DNA from: Streptomyces sp. NBC_00271
GTDB lineage: Bacteria; Actinomycetota; Actinomycetes; Streptomycetales; Streptomycetaceae
Length of the DNA: 64,000 nt
Direction of reading: 5' to 3'
Assembly: GCF_036178845.1 (NCBI RefSeq)
Contig: NZ_CP108070.1
Coordinates: forward strand, 5,456,001-5,520,000
The notes beneath the pieces were generated by a model. It saw only the letters and a program-made list of their open reading frames with translations. It had not been told where the DNA came from and did no database searches. Numbering within the stretch: position 1 is the first letter of the stretch; every line of letters starts with the position of its first letter. Of the stretch, positions 7,210 through 15,307 are shown one piece after another. The position numbers and the translations under genes were made by a program.

Positions 7210-10170
7210 ATGGACGGTGTACCGCGAGTGCCGGAGCAGCGACGTGCCGGGGAATCGGCGGCGTTGCGCTTCAGCGTGCTCGGCCCGGTGCGCGCCTGGC
7301 GCGGCGAGGATTCCTTGCCCACGGGGTCCCCGCAGCAACGCGCCCTGCTGGCCGCGCTGTTGCTGCGGGAGGGCCGGACGGCCACGTCCGGCGAGTTGAT
7401 CGACGCCCTGTGGGGCGAGGAGTCCCCGCCCCAGGCGCTGGCCGCCGTGCGGACGTACGCCTCCCGGCTGCGCAAGGCCCTGGACCCCGGCGTCCTGATC
7501 AGCGAGTCCGGCGGCTACGCGATCCGGCTGGCCGCGAGCGACAGCTCCCTCGACCTCGCCGAGGCCCAGGAACTCGCCGCCGACGCCGAGAAGGCCAAGC
7601 ACTCCGGCGACCTGTGCTCCGCCCGCGACCTGCTGAACCGCGCGCTGGGCCTGTGGGACGGGGAGCCGCTGGCGAGCGTGCCCGGGCCCTACGCGGAGAC
7701 CCAGCGGGCCCGCCTCGACGAGTGGCGTCTCCAACTCCTCGAATCCCGCCTCGACATGGACCTGGAGCAGGGCTGCCACGCGGAGGCGGTCTCCGAACTC
7801 ACCGCCCTGACCGCGGCGCACCCCCTGCGCGAGCGGCTGCGCGAACTGCTGATGCTCGCCCTGTACCGCAGCGGGCGGCAGGCCGAGGCGCTCGCCGTGT
7901 ACGCCGACACGCGCCGCCTCCTCGCCGACGAGCTCGGCGTGGACCCGCGCCCGGGCCTGAAGGAGCTCCAGCAGCGGATCCTCCAGGCCGACCCGGGCCT
8001 CGCGGAACCCTCGGCCCCGGCGGCCGAGCCCGCCGCGGCGCCGGTCCGCCCGGCCCAACTCCCTGCGACAGTCACGGACTTCACGGGGCGCGCGTCCTTC
8101 GTCCAGGAACTGAGTGACGTCCTGGCCTCCGCGTCCTCCGCCGAGGGCGAGGGCCAGGTCATGGCCGTCTCGGCGCTCGCGGGCATCGGCGGCGTCGGCA
8201 AGACGACCCTCGCCGTGCACGTGGCCCACCAGGCGCGCGCGGCGTTCCCCGACGGGCAGCTGTACGTCGACCTGCAGGGCGCGGGCCAGCGGGCGGCGGA
8301 GCCGGAGACGGTCCTCGGCGCGTTCCTGCGTGCCCTGGGCACGGCGGACTCCTCCATCCCCGACTCCCTGGAGGAGCGCTCGGCGCTCTACCGCTCGGTC
8401 CTGGACGGCCGCCGGGTCCTGGTCCTCCTGGACAACGCCCGCGACGCGGCCCAGGTCCGCCCGCTCCTGCCCGGCACGGAGGGCTGCGCGGCCCTCGTCA
8501 CGTCCCGGGTGCGGATGGTGGACCTGGCGGGCGCCCACCTGGTCGACCTCGACGTGATGTCCCCGGAGGAGGCCCTCCAGCTCTTCACGAAGATCGTCGG
8601 CGAGGAGCGGGTGGCGTCGGAGCGCGAGGCGGCCCTCGACGTCGTCGCGGCCTGCGGCTTCCTCCCCCTCGCCATCCGCATCGCGGCCTCCCGGCTGGCC
8701 GCCCGCCGCACCTGGACCGTCTCGGTCCTGGCGGCGAAGCTCGGCGACGAGCGCCGCCGCCTCGACGAGCTCCAGGCCGGCGACCTGGCGGTCAAGGCCA
8801 CCTTCGAACTCGGCTACGGCCAGCTCGAGCCGGCCCAGGCCCGCGCCTTCCGCCTGCTGGGCCTGGCCGACGGCCCCGACATCTCCCTGGCCGCCGCGGC
8901 CGCCGTCCTCGACCTCCCGATCGACGACACCGAGGACCTCCTCGAATCCCTCGTCGACACCTCCCTCCTGGAATCCGCCGCCCCCGGCCGCTACCGCTAC
9001 CACGACCTCGTACGCCTCTACGCCCGCGCCTGCGCGGAACGCGACGAACAGCCCCCGAGCGAACGCGACGCGGCGATGTCACGCCTCCTGGACTTCTACT
9101 TGGCCACAGCCGCCGGGGTGTACGCGATCGAACGACCCGGGGACCGGTTGGTGGACCATCTGGAGCCGACGGAGCACCCGGGGCTGGTGTTCGACGATCG
9201 GCATCCGGCGCAGGACTGGTTGTACGCCGAGGCGAACGCCCTCCTTTCGTGCGTACGCCAGTCCGTGGCGGACAGCCGACTTCGCAGGGCTGTCGACCTG
9301 CTCTGGGCCGCCAAGGACCTTGCCGAGTCGGGGGCCAATTCGCGCGAATACGAGGTCGCCGCGAACGCGGCGCTCGAGCGTGCTCGTGCCATTGGCGACG
9401 CGCATACCGCCGGGCGTGCGCTGACTACGCTCACCGACGTCCACCTGGTCGCGGGACGCTTCGACCAGGCTGACGCGGCCGCCGTCGAAGCCATGCGCAT
9501 GGCACAGGAGGCGGACGACCCCGTTGCCAGCTGCTGGGCCCCCAACACCCGCGGCATCATCGCCATCTACCAGAGTCGGCACGCCGAGGGCGAGCAGTAC
9601 CTGACCTCGGCCATCGAGAATTTCCGCAGCAACAAGAACCGGCCGGGCGAGGCCAGCGCGCTGTGCAACCTGTCCCGTATTCACCTGGCCACGGGACGTG
9701 TCGACAGCGCCGTCACTCTCGCTCAGCAAGGCATCGACATCTACGACTCCACGGGGAACGCCCTCAGGGGCGCGAACGGGCGCTACGCCCTGGGCTTGGC
9801 GCTCACCCGCAACGGGAACCTCGGCTCTGCGACCGAGAGCCTCGTGGAGGCCCTGGAGACCTTCCGCGACAGTCGCCAGCGGCTCTGGGAGGGGATGACT
9901 CTCTTCCGGCTCGCCGAGGTGGACCTCGCCGCCCGACGGCCGGCGCAGGCCGCGTCCAACGCGGAGATGGCTCTGACCGTGCTGCGGGGCATCGGTGGGG
10001 AGTGGCGACGTGGGCTCGTGCTCACTGTGCTCGGTCGCGCCCTCAACGGCATCGGACAGACCGGTCGCGCCCAAGTCTGCTGGCGTGAAGCCCTCGGGAT
10101 CTACGAGGAGTTGGGATCTCCCGAAGCGGCCGAAGTGCGCGGCCTGCTGAACCCGGCCGCCGCCGCCTAG
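7210..10170 (+). CDS. afsR: AfsR, SARP-family global regulator of secondary metabolism
   Basis: Large SARP-type transcription factor, 986 aa here against about 993 in S. coelicolor AfsR. The order is an OmpR-like winged helix (about 17-105, with LRFSVLGPVRAW at its start), a bacterial transcriptional activation domain (about 110-255, ending in ELGVDPRPGLKELQ), an NB-ARC ATPase with P-loop GIGGVGKT at 325-332, and a C-terminal TPR array (about 700-980). In S. coelicolor AfsR is phosphorylated by AfsK, hydrolyses ATP and activates afsS, which raises antibiotic production. The identification rests on this architecture plus the AfsS-like gene downstream and an AfsK-like kinase 5 kb away. An AGGGGGA ribosome site supports the ATG. 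A degenerate copy of the shared operator overlaps that leader. Confidence 0.93.
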   Translation: MDGVPRVPEQRRAGESAALRFSVLGPVRAWRGEDSLPTGSPQQRALLAALLLREGRTATSGELIDALWGEESPPQALAAVRTYASRLRKALDPGVLISESGGYAIRLAASDSSLDLAEAQELAADAEKAKHSGDLCSARDLLNRALGLWDGEPLASVPGPYAETQRARLDEWRLQLLESRLDMDLEQGCHAEAVSELTALTAAHPLRERLRELLMLALYRSGRQAEALAVYADTRRLLADELGVDPRPGLKELQQRILQADPGLAEPSAPAAEPAAAPVRPAQLPATVTDFTGRASFVQELSDVLASASSAEGEGQVMAVSALAGIGGVGKTTLAVHVAHQARAAFPDGQLYVDLQGAGQRAAEPETVLGAFLRALGTADSSIPDSLEERSALYRSVLDGRRVLVLLDNARDAAQVRPLLPGTEGCAALVTSRVRMVDLAGAHLVDLDVMSPEEALQLFTKIVGEERVASEREAALDVVAACGFLPLAIRIAASRLAARRTWTVSVLAAKLGDERRRLDELQAGDLAVKATFELGYGQLEPAQARAFRLLGLADGPDISLAAAAAVLDLPIDDTEDLLESLVDTSLLESAAPGRYRYHDLVRLYARACAERDEQPPSERDAAMSRLLDFYLATAAGVYAIERPGDRLVDHLEPTEHPGLVFDDRHPAQDWLYAEANALLSCVRQSVADSRLRRAVDLLWAAKDLAESGANSREYEVAANAALERARAIGDAHTAGRALTTLTDVHLVAGRFDQADAAAVEAMRMAQEADDPVASCWAPNTRGIIAIYQSRHAEGEQYLTSAIENFRSNKNRPGEASALCNLSRIHLATGRVDSAVTLAQQGIDIYDSTGNALRGANGRYALGLALTRNGNLGSATESLVEALETFRDSRQRLWEGMTLFRLAEVDLAARRPAQAASNAEMALTVLRGIGGEWRRGLVLTVLGRALNGIGQTGRAQVCWREALGIYEELGSPEAAEVRGLLNPAAAA

Positions 10171-10183
10171 CCGACCGTCGGGG

Positions 10184-10203
10184 CGTTCATCGAACGTTTA
10201 TCG
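10184..10203 (+). promoter_or_regulatory. AfsR/PhoP-type direct repeat upstream of afsS
   Basis: CGTTCATCG-AA-CGTTTATCG: two 9-bp units with an 11-bp period, starting 13 bp after the afsR stop codon. Direct repeats with one-helical-turn spacing are how SARP proteins and PhoP (PHO-box GTTCA-type units) bind, and phosphorylated AfsR is known to bind the -35 region of afsS. The distance to the afsS ATG (about 175 bp) implies a long leader. Confidence 0.65.
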
Positions 10204-10376
10204 CCGCCCGACATGCTCACTCCTGTCGTTCCGTCGCGTCGGGGGGCAGGCGGATCGGCAGTGAGGCCGTGAGGTTAATCTGAGCGGCCAATTGGTGCCC
10301 GTCCGGCGTCCATCGGGGGAGCTGCCGGGCGGGCCCCCAAGCCTCTTGCCTGGAACGAAATGGGGAGTTGACCGCT

Positions 10377-10556
10377 ATGAGCGAAAAGAAGAGCGAGCCC
10401 ATCGTCAAGCCGCTGGACCAGCACGCAACGGGTGAGGAGTTCGTCGCGCTGGACCAGCACGCCACCGACGAAGAGCTCATCGCCCTGGACCAGCACGCCA
10501 CGGGTGGCGAAATCAAGCCGCTGGACCAGCACGCAACAACCGAACCGTCCAACTGA
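10377..10556 (+). CDS. afsS: AfsS-type small repeat protein (sigma-like peptide)
   Basis: A 59-residue protein made mostly of four copies of LDQHAT at residues 13, 25, 37 and 49, an exact 12-residue period with acidic linkers such as GEEFVA. There is no signal peptide and no membrane segment. The ATG at 10377 has a GGGGAG ribosome site 9 nt upstream; a TTG three codons earlier is too close to that site. In Streptomyces, afsS lies directly downstream of afsR, encodes an about 63-residue repeat protein (often annotated sigma-like) and pleiotropically raises secondary metabolite production by an unresolved mechanism. Position, size, repeat structure, an AfsR-type direct repeat upstream and a strong terminator downstream all agree. 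Confidence 0.9.
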   Translation: MSEKKSEPIVKPLDQHATGEEFVALDQHATDEELIALDQHATGGEIKPLDQHATTEPSN

Positions 10557-10571
10557 CCAATCACGACGGGG

Positions 10572-10612
10572 ATCGGCCGCGGCGGCGCGGAGGGGGAGCC
10601 GCCGCGGCCGAT
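10572..10612 (+). terminator. afsS terminator hairpin
   Basis: Perfect inverted repeat with 15-bp arms (10572-10586 ATCGGCCGCGGCGGC and 10598-10612) and an 11-nt purine-rich loop, 15 bp after the afsS stop. There is no U-tract, as is common in Streptomyces. Confidence 0.85.
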
Positions 10613-11088
10613 GTGCGTCTGCTCGCCTCGCTCCTGGGCCTTTGGCAGAACTTCGCCACTCGGCTGCGGGCCGTGCAGCTCCTCAAGCCGCGGCTCGTCG
10701 TGAGTCACCGTTCGGCGGCCGCTCTCTGGCGGATCGAGACGCTCACCCCGATGGCTGAGGGGAACATGGAGTTCATCGACCCCGACCTCACTCTCCGCAG
10801 CGGCGGGAAGGGCGTGCGCGTACACCGCATGCCGCTCGCCGGTCGCGACCGCCGCCCTGGTCTCCCTCGCGCTCGAAGCGCCCATGCGCGGAGCGGAAAG
10901 CGGCCGCCGCCGACTGAAGCTCGCCGATCCGGGCTCCGGCTCCCCCGCGGAGACCGTCGCGCGCCTGCGCCTGCACGACGCGGGCCTTCACCCCGAGAGC
11001 CAGGCCGAACTCCGTACGCCTGACGGCCGCCGTCGCTCTCTGGACTTCCTGTTCCGAGCCGAGGGGCTGGCCGTTCCCCGCGCCGTAG
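10613..11088 (+). pseudogene. Decayed AbiEi / DUF559 endonuclease-like gene
   Basis: Two fragments of one protein in different frames. The first, from about 10613 to 10840, reads LLASLLGLWQNF..., VVSHRSAAALWRIE and FIDPDLTLRSGGKGVRVHRM. The second, from about 10842 to 11088, reads VATAALVSLALEAPMRG..., SPAETVARLRLHDAGLHPE and RRSLDFLFRAEGLAV. This pattern (cross-talk HRSAA region, then SxxE and LDFLF endonuclease-like core) fits the actinobacterial family annotated as type IV toxin-antitoxin AbiEi-domain or DUF559 proteins. The middle is missing, the frame shifts near 10840, and the C-terminus is cut off against the 3' end of the acyl-CoA ligase gene at 11091. The remnant marks a rearrangement junction between afsS and the catabolic genes. 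Confidence 0.7.
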
Positions 11089-11090
11089 TT

Positions 11091-12695
11091 TCAGCAGGTC
11101 CCAGACCGCAGCTCCCCCTTCACCACCTTCCCGCTCGCGTTCCGCGGCAGCTCCCGTACGAATTCCACCGTCCGCGGGACCTTGTAGTTCGCCATCTCGC
11201 GGCGGGACCAGGCGATGAGGTCGTCGGAGGTGAGGGCGGATCCCGGGCGGCGGACCACGTAGGCCTTGCCGACCTCGCCCAGGCGGTCGTCGGGTACGCC
11301 GATGACCGCCACGTCCGCGATGTCCGGGTGGAGGCCGAGGAGTTGTTCTATCTCGGCGGGGTAGGCGTTGAAGCCGCCGACGATGAACATGTCCTTGATG
11401 CGGTCGGTGATGCGGAGGTTGCCCGCCGGGTCCAGGACGCCCACGTCGCCGGTGCGCAGCCAGCCGTCGGAGGTCAGGACGCGGGCGGTCTCCTCGGCGT
11501 CCTCGAAGTAGCCCCGCATCACGTTGAAGCCGCGGACCAGCACCTCACCCGGGGTGCCCGTGGGCGCTTCGACTCGTACCTCCACGCCAGGGATGGCCCG
11601 GCCCGAGGTCGACGCGATCACCGACGACGGGTCGCCCCGGCGGCACATCGTCACGAATCCGCTGGCCTCCGAGAGGCCGTACGCGGTCAGGACCGTCTCC
11701 ACGCCCAGTTCGGTGCGCAGGCGTTCCACCAGGCGGAGGGGGACCACGGCCGCTCCTGTGACCACCAGCCGCAGCGTCGACAGGTCGTACGACGCCCGCG
11801 CCGGGTGGTCCAGGAGGGACTGGTGGAGGGTCGGCGGGCCCGGCAGGACCGTGACCCGCTCGGACGCGATGTTCGCCAGCACCGTGTCCACGTCGAACAC
11901 CGGCTGCGGGATCATCGTCGCGCCCCGCATCAGACAGGCGAGCACCCCGGCCTTGTAGCCGAAGGTGTGGAAGAAGGGGTTCACGATCAGGTAGCGGTCC
12001 TCCCGGCGCAGACCGGCCAGCTCGCACCACACCTCGTACGCCCGCAGGCTCTGCTCGTGCGTGATCACGGCGCCCTTGGGCCGGCCCGTCGTGCCCGAGG
12101 TGAAGACGATGTCCGACGGCGCCGATCCCGGCACGGCCGCCGCCCGTTCCCGCACCTCCGCCGCCCCGACACCCTCCCCGTCCGCCAGGAAGTCCTTCCA
12201 GGTGCGGAAGTCGGCGGGGGCGTCGTCCGCCAGTACCACCACCTGTTCGAGGTGCGGGAGTCCGGGGAGGGGGCCGTCTCCGGCGCCCTCCCCCGCCTCC
12301 GCCCTCTCCCCCGCCGCCCGTCGCAGCGACGCCACGTACGACGTCCCCAGGAACGTCCCCGTCACGAACAGCAGCCGCGCGCGGCTCCGGGACAGCACGT
12401 ACGCCGCCTCGGTGCCCTTGAAGCGGGTGTTGAGCGGGACGAGCACCGCGCCCGCCGACACCGCGCCGAGGGCGGAGACGATCCAGTCCAGGGTGTTCGG
12501 CGCCCAGATGGCGACCCGGTCGCCGAGCCGGACCCCGTTCGCGAGGCAGGCGGCCGCCGCGCGTTCGACGCGGGCGCCCAGTTCGGCGTAGGAGATCCGC
12601 GTACGGCCCTCGACGACGGCCTCGCGGTCCGCGAAGCGCGTCGCCGCCGACCGCATCAGCCCCGGGATGCTGCCCCATTCCAGGTCCCCGCGCAT
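11091..12695 (-). CDS. FadD3-like acyl-CoA ligase (AMP-forming)
   Basis: Adenylate-forming ligase of 534 aa that activates a carboxylate to its CoA thioester. The A3 motif FTSGTTGRPKG (near residue 200), A5-type YGLSEASG, A7-type GWLRTGDVG and the C-terminal ASGKVVKGEL (catalytic Lys) are all present. The N-terminal segment and internal order resemble actinobacterial FadD3-type ligases that act on steroid-derived or other cyclic propionates, but substrate assignment from sequence alone is weak. A GGGAGG site precedes the ATG. It is divergent from the lipid-transfer protein gene across a 102-bp gap that contains two operator copies. Its 3' end abuts the pseudogene. Confidence 0.85.
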   Translation of the reverse strand: MRGDLEWGSIPGLMRSAATRFADREAVVEGRTRISYAELGARVERAAAACLANGVRLGDRVAIWAPNTLDWIVSALGAVSAGAVLVPLNTRFKGTEAAYVLSRSRARLLFVTGTFLGTSYVASLRRAAGERAEAGEGAGDGPLPGLPHLEQVVVLADDAPADFRTWKDFLADGEGVGAAEVRERAAAVPGSAPSDIVFTSGTTGRPKGAVITHEQSLRAYEVWCELAGLRREDRYLIVNPFFHTFGYKAGVLACLMRGATMIPQPVFDVDTVLANIASERVTVLPGPPTLHQSLLDHPARASYDLSTLRLVVTGAAVVPLRLVERLRTELGVETVLTAYGLSEASGFVTMCRRGDPSSVIASTSGRAIPGVEVRVEAPTGTPGEVLVRGFNVMRGYFEDAEETARVLTSDGWLRTGDVGVLDPAGNLRITDRIKDMFIVGGFNAYPAEIEQLLGLHPDIADVAVIGVPDDRLGEVGKAYVVRRPGSALTSDDLIAWSRREMANYKVPRTVEFVRELPRNASGKVVKGELRSGTC

Positions 12696-12726
12696 CTCAC
12701 GCCTCCCGTAGCCACGAACCCACTAG

Positions 12727-12741
12727 CTGACTACCCGTCAG
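12727..12741. promoter_or_regulatory. Shared palindromic operator, copy 4
   Basis: CTGACTACCCGTCAG in the divergent gap between the acyl-CoA ligase (start 12695) and the lipid-transfer gene (start 12798). Confidence 0.8.
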
Positions 12742-12753
12742 ATTAGCTGTAGC

Positions 12754-12768
12754 CTGACGGCCTGTCAG
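12754..12768. promoter_or_regulatory. Shared palindromic operator, copy 5
   Basis: CTGACGGCCTGTCAG, 27 bp (centre to centre) from copy 4 in the same divergent gap. The pair could serve both promoters. Confidence 0.8.
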
Positions 12769-12797
12769 CAGTCGGGCCCTTCCGTGGAGGTGCACCC

Positions 12798-13946
12798 ATG
12801 CCGGGGATCAAGGACGCCACCGCCGTCGTCGGCATCGGTCAGACCCCCTTCGCCAAGCAACTCCCCGAGTCCGAGAAGACCTTGGCCTGCCGCGCGATCC
12901 TCGCCGCCCTCGACGACGCCGGAATCGCGCCCTCCGAAGTCGACGGGCTCGCCTCGTACACCATGGAGGAGACCGACGAGGTGGAGGTCGCGAAGGCCGT
13001 CGGCCTGGGCGATCTCACCTTCTTCAGCAAGGTGGGCTACGGCGGCGGCGGCTCCTGCGCCACCGTCGCGCATCTCGCCGCCGCCGTCGCCACCGGCCAG
13101 GCGACGGTGGGCGTGGCGTGGCGGTCGCGCAAGCGGGGCAGCGGGCCCCGGCCGTGGAAGAACACCACCGTCCAACTCCCCACCCCCGCCCAGTGGACCC
13201 GCCCCTTCGGGCTGCTCAGACCGGCCGACGAGATAGGCATGCTGGCCCGCCGCTACATGCACGAGTATGGCGCCACCCGTGACCACCTCTTCAACGTCGC
13301 CCTCGCCTGCCGCAACCGCGCCAACCAGAACCCCGCCGCGATGATGTACGAGCGCCCGCTGACCCGCGAGATGTACATGACCTCCCGCTGGATCAGCGAA
13401 CCCCTGTGCCTCTTCGACAACTGCCTGGAGACGGACGGCGCGTTGGCCTGTGTGATCGTGTCCGCCGAGCGCGCCCGGGACTGCCGGCAGCGCCCCGTGT
13501 ACGTCCACTCCGCCGCCCAGGGTCTGCCCGCCCAGCACCACGGCATGGTCAACTACTGGAACGACGACCCGCTCACAGGGCCCGCCTGGACCGCCGCCCG
13601 ACACCTGTGGAAACACGCCGACTTCACCCCGGACGACGTCGACGTGGCCCAGGTCTACGACGCCTTCACCCCCCTCGTCCCGCTCTCCCTGGAGGGCTAC
13701 GGCTTCTGCGGACGCGGCGAGGGCGCGGCCTACACGGAGGGCGGCGCCCTGGAGATCGGGGGCCGGCTGCCCCTCAACACCGGCGGGGGCGGACTCAGCG
13801 AGGCGTACGTCCACGGCTTCAACCTCATCAACGAGGGCGTGAAGCAGTTGCGGGGCACGAGCACCGCCCAGGTCCCCGGCGCCGCCACCTGCCTGGTCAC
13901 GGCGGGGGAGGGCGTCCCCACCTCCGCGATCCTGCTGAGGAACTGA
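12798..13946 (+). CDS. Lipid-transfer protein / thiolase-fold acyl-CoA protein
   Basis: Thiolase-superfamily protein of 382 aa, of the non-thiolytic Ltp (SCP-x-like) group. It starts with VVGIGQTPFAK and has the C-terminal LPLNTGGGGLSEAYVHG signature. In mycobacteria such proteins pair with a DUF35 partner; the Ltp2-ChsH2 complex is a retro-aldolase that removes a side-chain unit from a steroid CoA ester. Here the DUF35 gene follows after 9 bp, which strongly suggests a complex. A GGAGG site lies 7 nt before the ATG, and operators 4 and 5 are upstream. A second, unlinked Ltp is at 21231. The substrate is unknown. Confidence 0.85.
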   Translation: MPGIKDATAVVGIGQTPFAKQLPESEKTLACRAILAALDDAGIAPSEVDGLASYTMEETDEVEVAKAVGLGDLTFFSKVGYGGGGSCATVAHLAAAVATGQATVGVAWRSRKRGSGPRPWKNTTVQLPTPAQWTRPFGLLRPADEIGMLARRYMHEYGATRDHLFNVALACRNRANQNPAAMMYERPLTREMYMTSRWISEPLCLFDNCLETDGALACVIVSAERARDCRQRPVYVHSAAQGLPAQHHGMVNYWNDDPLTGPAWTAARHLWKHADFTPDDVDVAQVYDAFTPLVPLSLEGYGFCGRGEGAAYTEGGALEIGGRLPLNTGGGGLSEAYVHGFNLINEGVKQLRGTSTAQVPGAATCLVTAGEGVPTSAILLRN

Positions 13947-13955
13947 GGAGCCGAG

Positions 13956-14387
13956 ATGACCGAGCCCCTTCTCACCCCCGTCCTCGACGACGACGGCGCG
14001 CCCTTCTGGGGGTACGCCGCCCAGGGCGAGCTACGGATCCAGGCGTGCGCCGACTGCGGCGAGCTGCGCTTCCCGCCCCGTCCCTGCTGTCCCCACTGCC
14101 GGTCCTTCGGCAGCGAGTGGCGGCGGATGAGCGGACTGGGCCGCGTCTGGTCGTACGTCGTCCCGCACCCGCCGCTGCTCCCGGCGTACGCGGCCGTGGC
14201 CCCGTACAACGCGATCGTCGTCGAAATCGCCGAGGCCCCGCACATCCGCCTGGTCGGCAACCTGGTCACGGCGCCGGGCGCCCGGCTCGACTCCTTCCCC
14301 CCGGACCGGATCCGGATCGGAGCGCGGGTACGGGTGGTGTTCGGCGGGGAGGGGCTGCCGCAGTGGGTTCTGGACGGCCGGTCGTGA
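13956..14387 (+). CDS. DUF35 OB-fold zinc-ribbon protein (Ltp partner)
   Basis: Protein of 143 aa with an N-terminal helix, a rubredoxin-like zinc ribbon (Cys31, Cys34, Cys45, Cys48) and a C-terminal OB-fold that in ChsH2-type proteins binds acyl-CoA and contacts the thiolase-fold partner. It sits between the lipid-transfer gene (9-bp gap) and the crotonase gene, whose GTG start overlaps its TGA stop. The three are one transcription unit. The best inference is that it is the accessory subunit of the aldolase or thiolase encoded just upstream. Confidence 0.87.
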   Translation: MTEPLLTPVLDDDGAPFWGYAAQGELRIQACADCGELRFPPRPCCPHCRSFGSEWRRMSGLGRVWSYVVPHPPLLPAYAAVAPYNAIVVEIAEAPHIRLVGNLVTAPGARLDSFPPDRIRIGARVRVVFGGEGLPQWVLDGRS

Positions 14388-15166
14388 ACGGCGGCGCGCT
14401 GCGGATCGCGGCCGACAAGGACACGGGCGTCGCGGTCCTGACCCTGGACCGCCCGGAGAAACTGAACGCCATCGACGAGGCCCTTGCGTCCGAACTCTCC
14501 GCCACCTGGCGGGCGTTCCGCTTCGACGACTCGGTACGGGCCGTCGTCCTCACGGGCGCGGGCGAACGGGCCTTCTCCACCGGCCTCGACCGCACCACCG
14601 AAACCCCCCAGCCCACCTCCCCCTACATGGTGGACGACCCGCTCCTGCGTATCGGCCCCAAGGCCAACGACCTGTGGAAACCGGTCGTGGCGGCCGTGCG
14701 GGGGATGGCGTGCGGAGGGGCCTTCTACCTCCTCGGGGAGGCGGAGTTCGTCGTCGCCGACGAGACCGCCACCTTCTTCGACCCGCACACGACGTACGGC
14801 ATGGTCAGCGCGTACGAGTCGGTGTACGCGGCGCACCGGATGCCGTACGGGGAGGCGGCGCGGATGGCACTCATGGGGAACGCCGAACGGATGTCCGCGC
14901 AGCGGGCGTACGACATCGGATGGGTGTCCGAACTCACCCCACCCGGGGGTGCGTTGGAGGCCGCCGTCCGCTGCGCCACGGTGATCGCCTCCTACCCCTC
15001 CGAGGGGGTGCAGGGCACCGTACGCGCCCTGTGGACGGCCCACGAGGCCGCCCGCGCCCACGCCTTCACCCAGGCGCCGCACCTCATCTCCCTGGGCAAC
15101 CTGCCCCCGGCCCGACAGACGGAGTTGTTCTCCGCGCGACAACCGAACGGGTTCCGGGTGCGGTGA
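14384..15166 (+). CDS. Crotonase-fold protein (enoyl-CoA hydratase/isomerase family)
   Basis: Crotonase superfamily protein of 260 aa from a GTG start that overlaps the DUF35 stop codon. VLTLDRPEKLNAI at the N-terminus and the oxyanion-hole region AFSTGLD and GMACGGAF are clear. By eye both acidic residues of classical enoyl-CoA hydratase are replaced: the PE position reads DPHTTYG (His for Glu) and the second Glu aligns with Arg in EAARMALMG. It may therefore be an isomerase, a hydrolase or a C-C bond enzyme rather than a simple hydratase. The stop codon lies within a repeat element shared with two other places in the window. Confidence 0.85.
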   Translation: MNGGALRIAADKDTGVAVLTLDRPEKLNAIDEALASELSATWRAFRFDDSVRAVVLTGAGERAFSTGLDRTTETPQPTSPYMVDDPLLRIGPKANDLWKPVVAAVRGMACGGAFYLLGEAEFVVADETATFFDPHTTYGMVSAYESVYAAHRMPYGEAARMALMGNAERMSAQRAYDIGWVSELTPPGGALEAAVRCATVIASYPSEGVQGTVRALWTAHEAARAHAFTQAPHLISLGNLPPARQTELFSARQPNGFRVR

Positions 15167-15284
15167 TTCGTCTGCGGGGCGGGTGGGGGCTGGGAGGCCG
15201 ATGGGGCGCCGGGGCGCAGCCCCGTGCCCCAGGGGCGCGGGGAACTGCGCGCCAAGCCCCCACCGGCCCGCAGCCGAATCACCG
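15162..15284. repeat. REP-like palindromic element, copy A
   Basis: About 123 bp with long terminal inverted repeats. The left end, GGTGATTCGTCTGCGGGG..., is mirrored by the right end, ...CCCGCAGCCGAATCACC. The core AGGGGCGCGGGGAACTGCGC (15231-15250) is a sequence commonly repeated in Streptomyces intergenic regions. It lies between the convergent crotonase and afsK genes, overlaps the crotonase stop and can serve as a two-way terminator. Copies B and C are at 37402 and 58985. Confidence 0.75.
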
Positions 15285-15307
15285 CACCCCGGGGGGCCCT
15301 GTCACCC

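Noticed and set aside
6940..9003. Long minus-strand ORF (687 codons) across afsR
   Set aside because: It lies antisense to a gene with clear SARP/NB-ARC domains, and its translation is a low-complexity Arg/Gly/Ala/Asp-rich shadow without domains.
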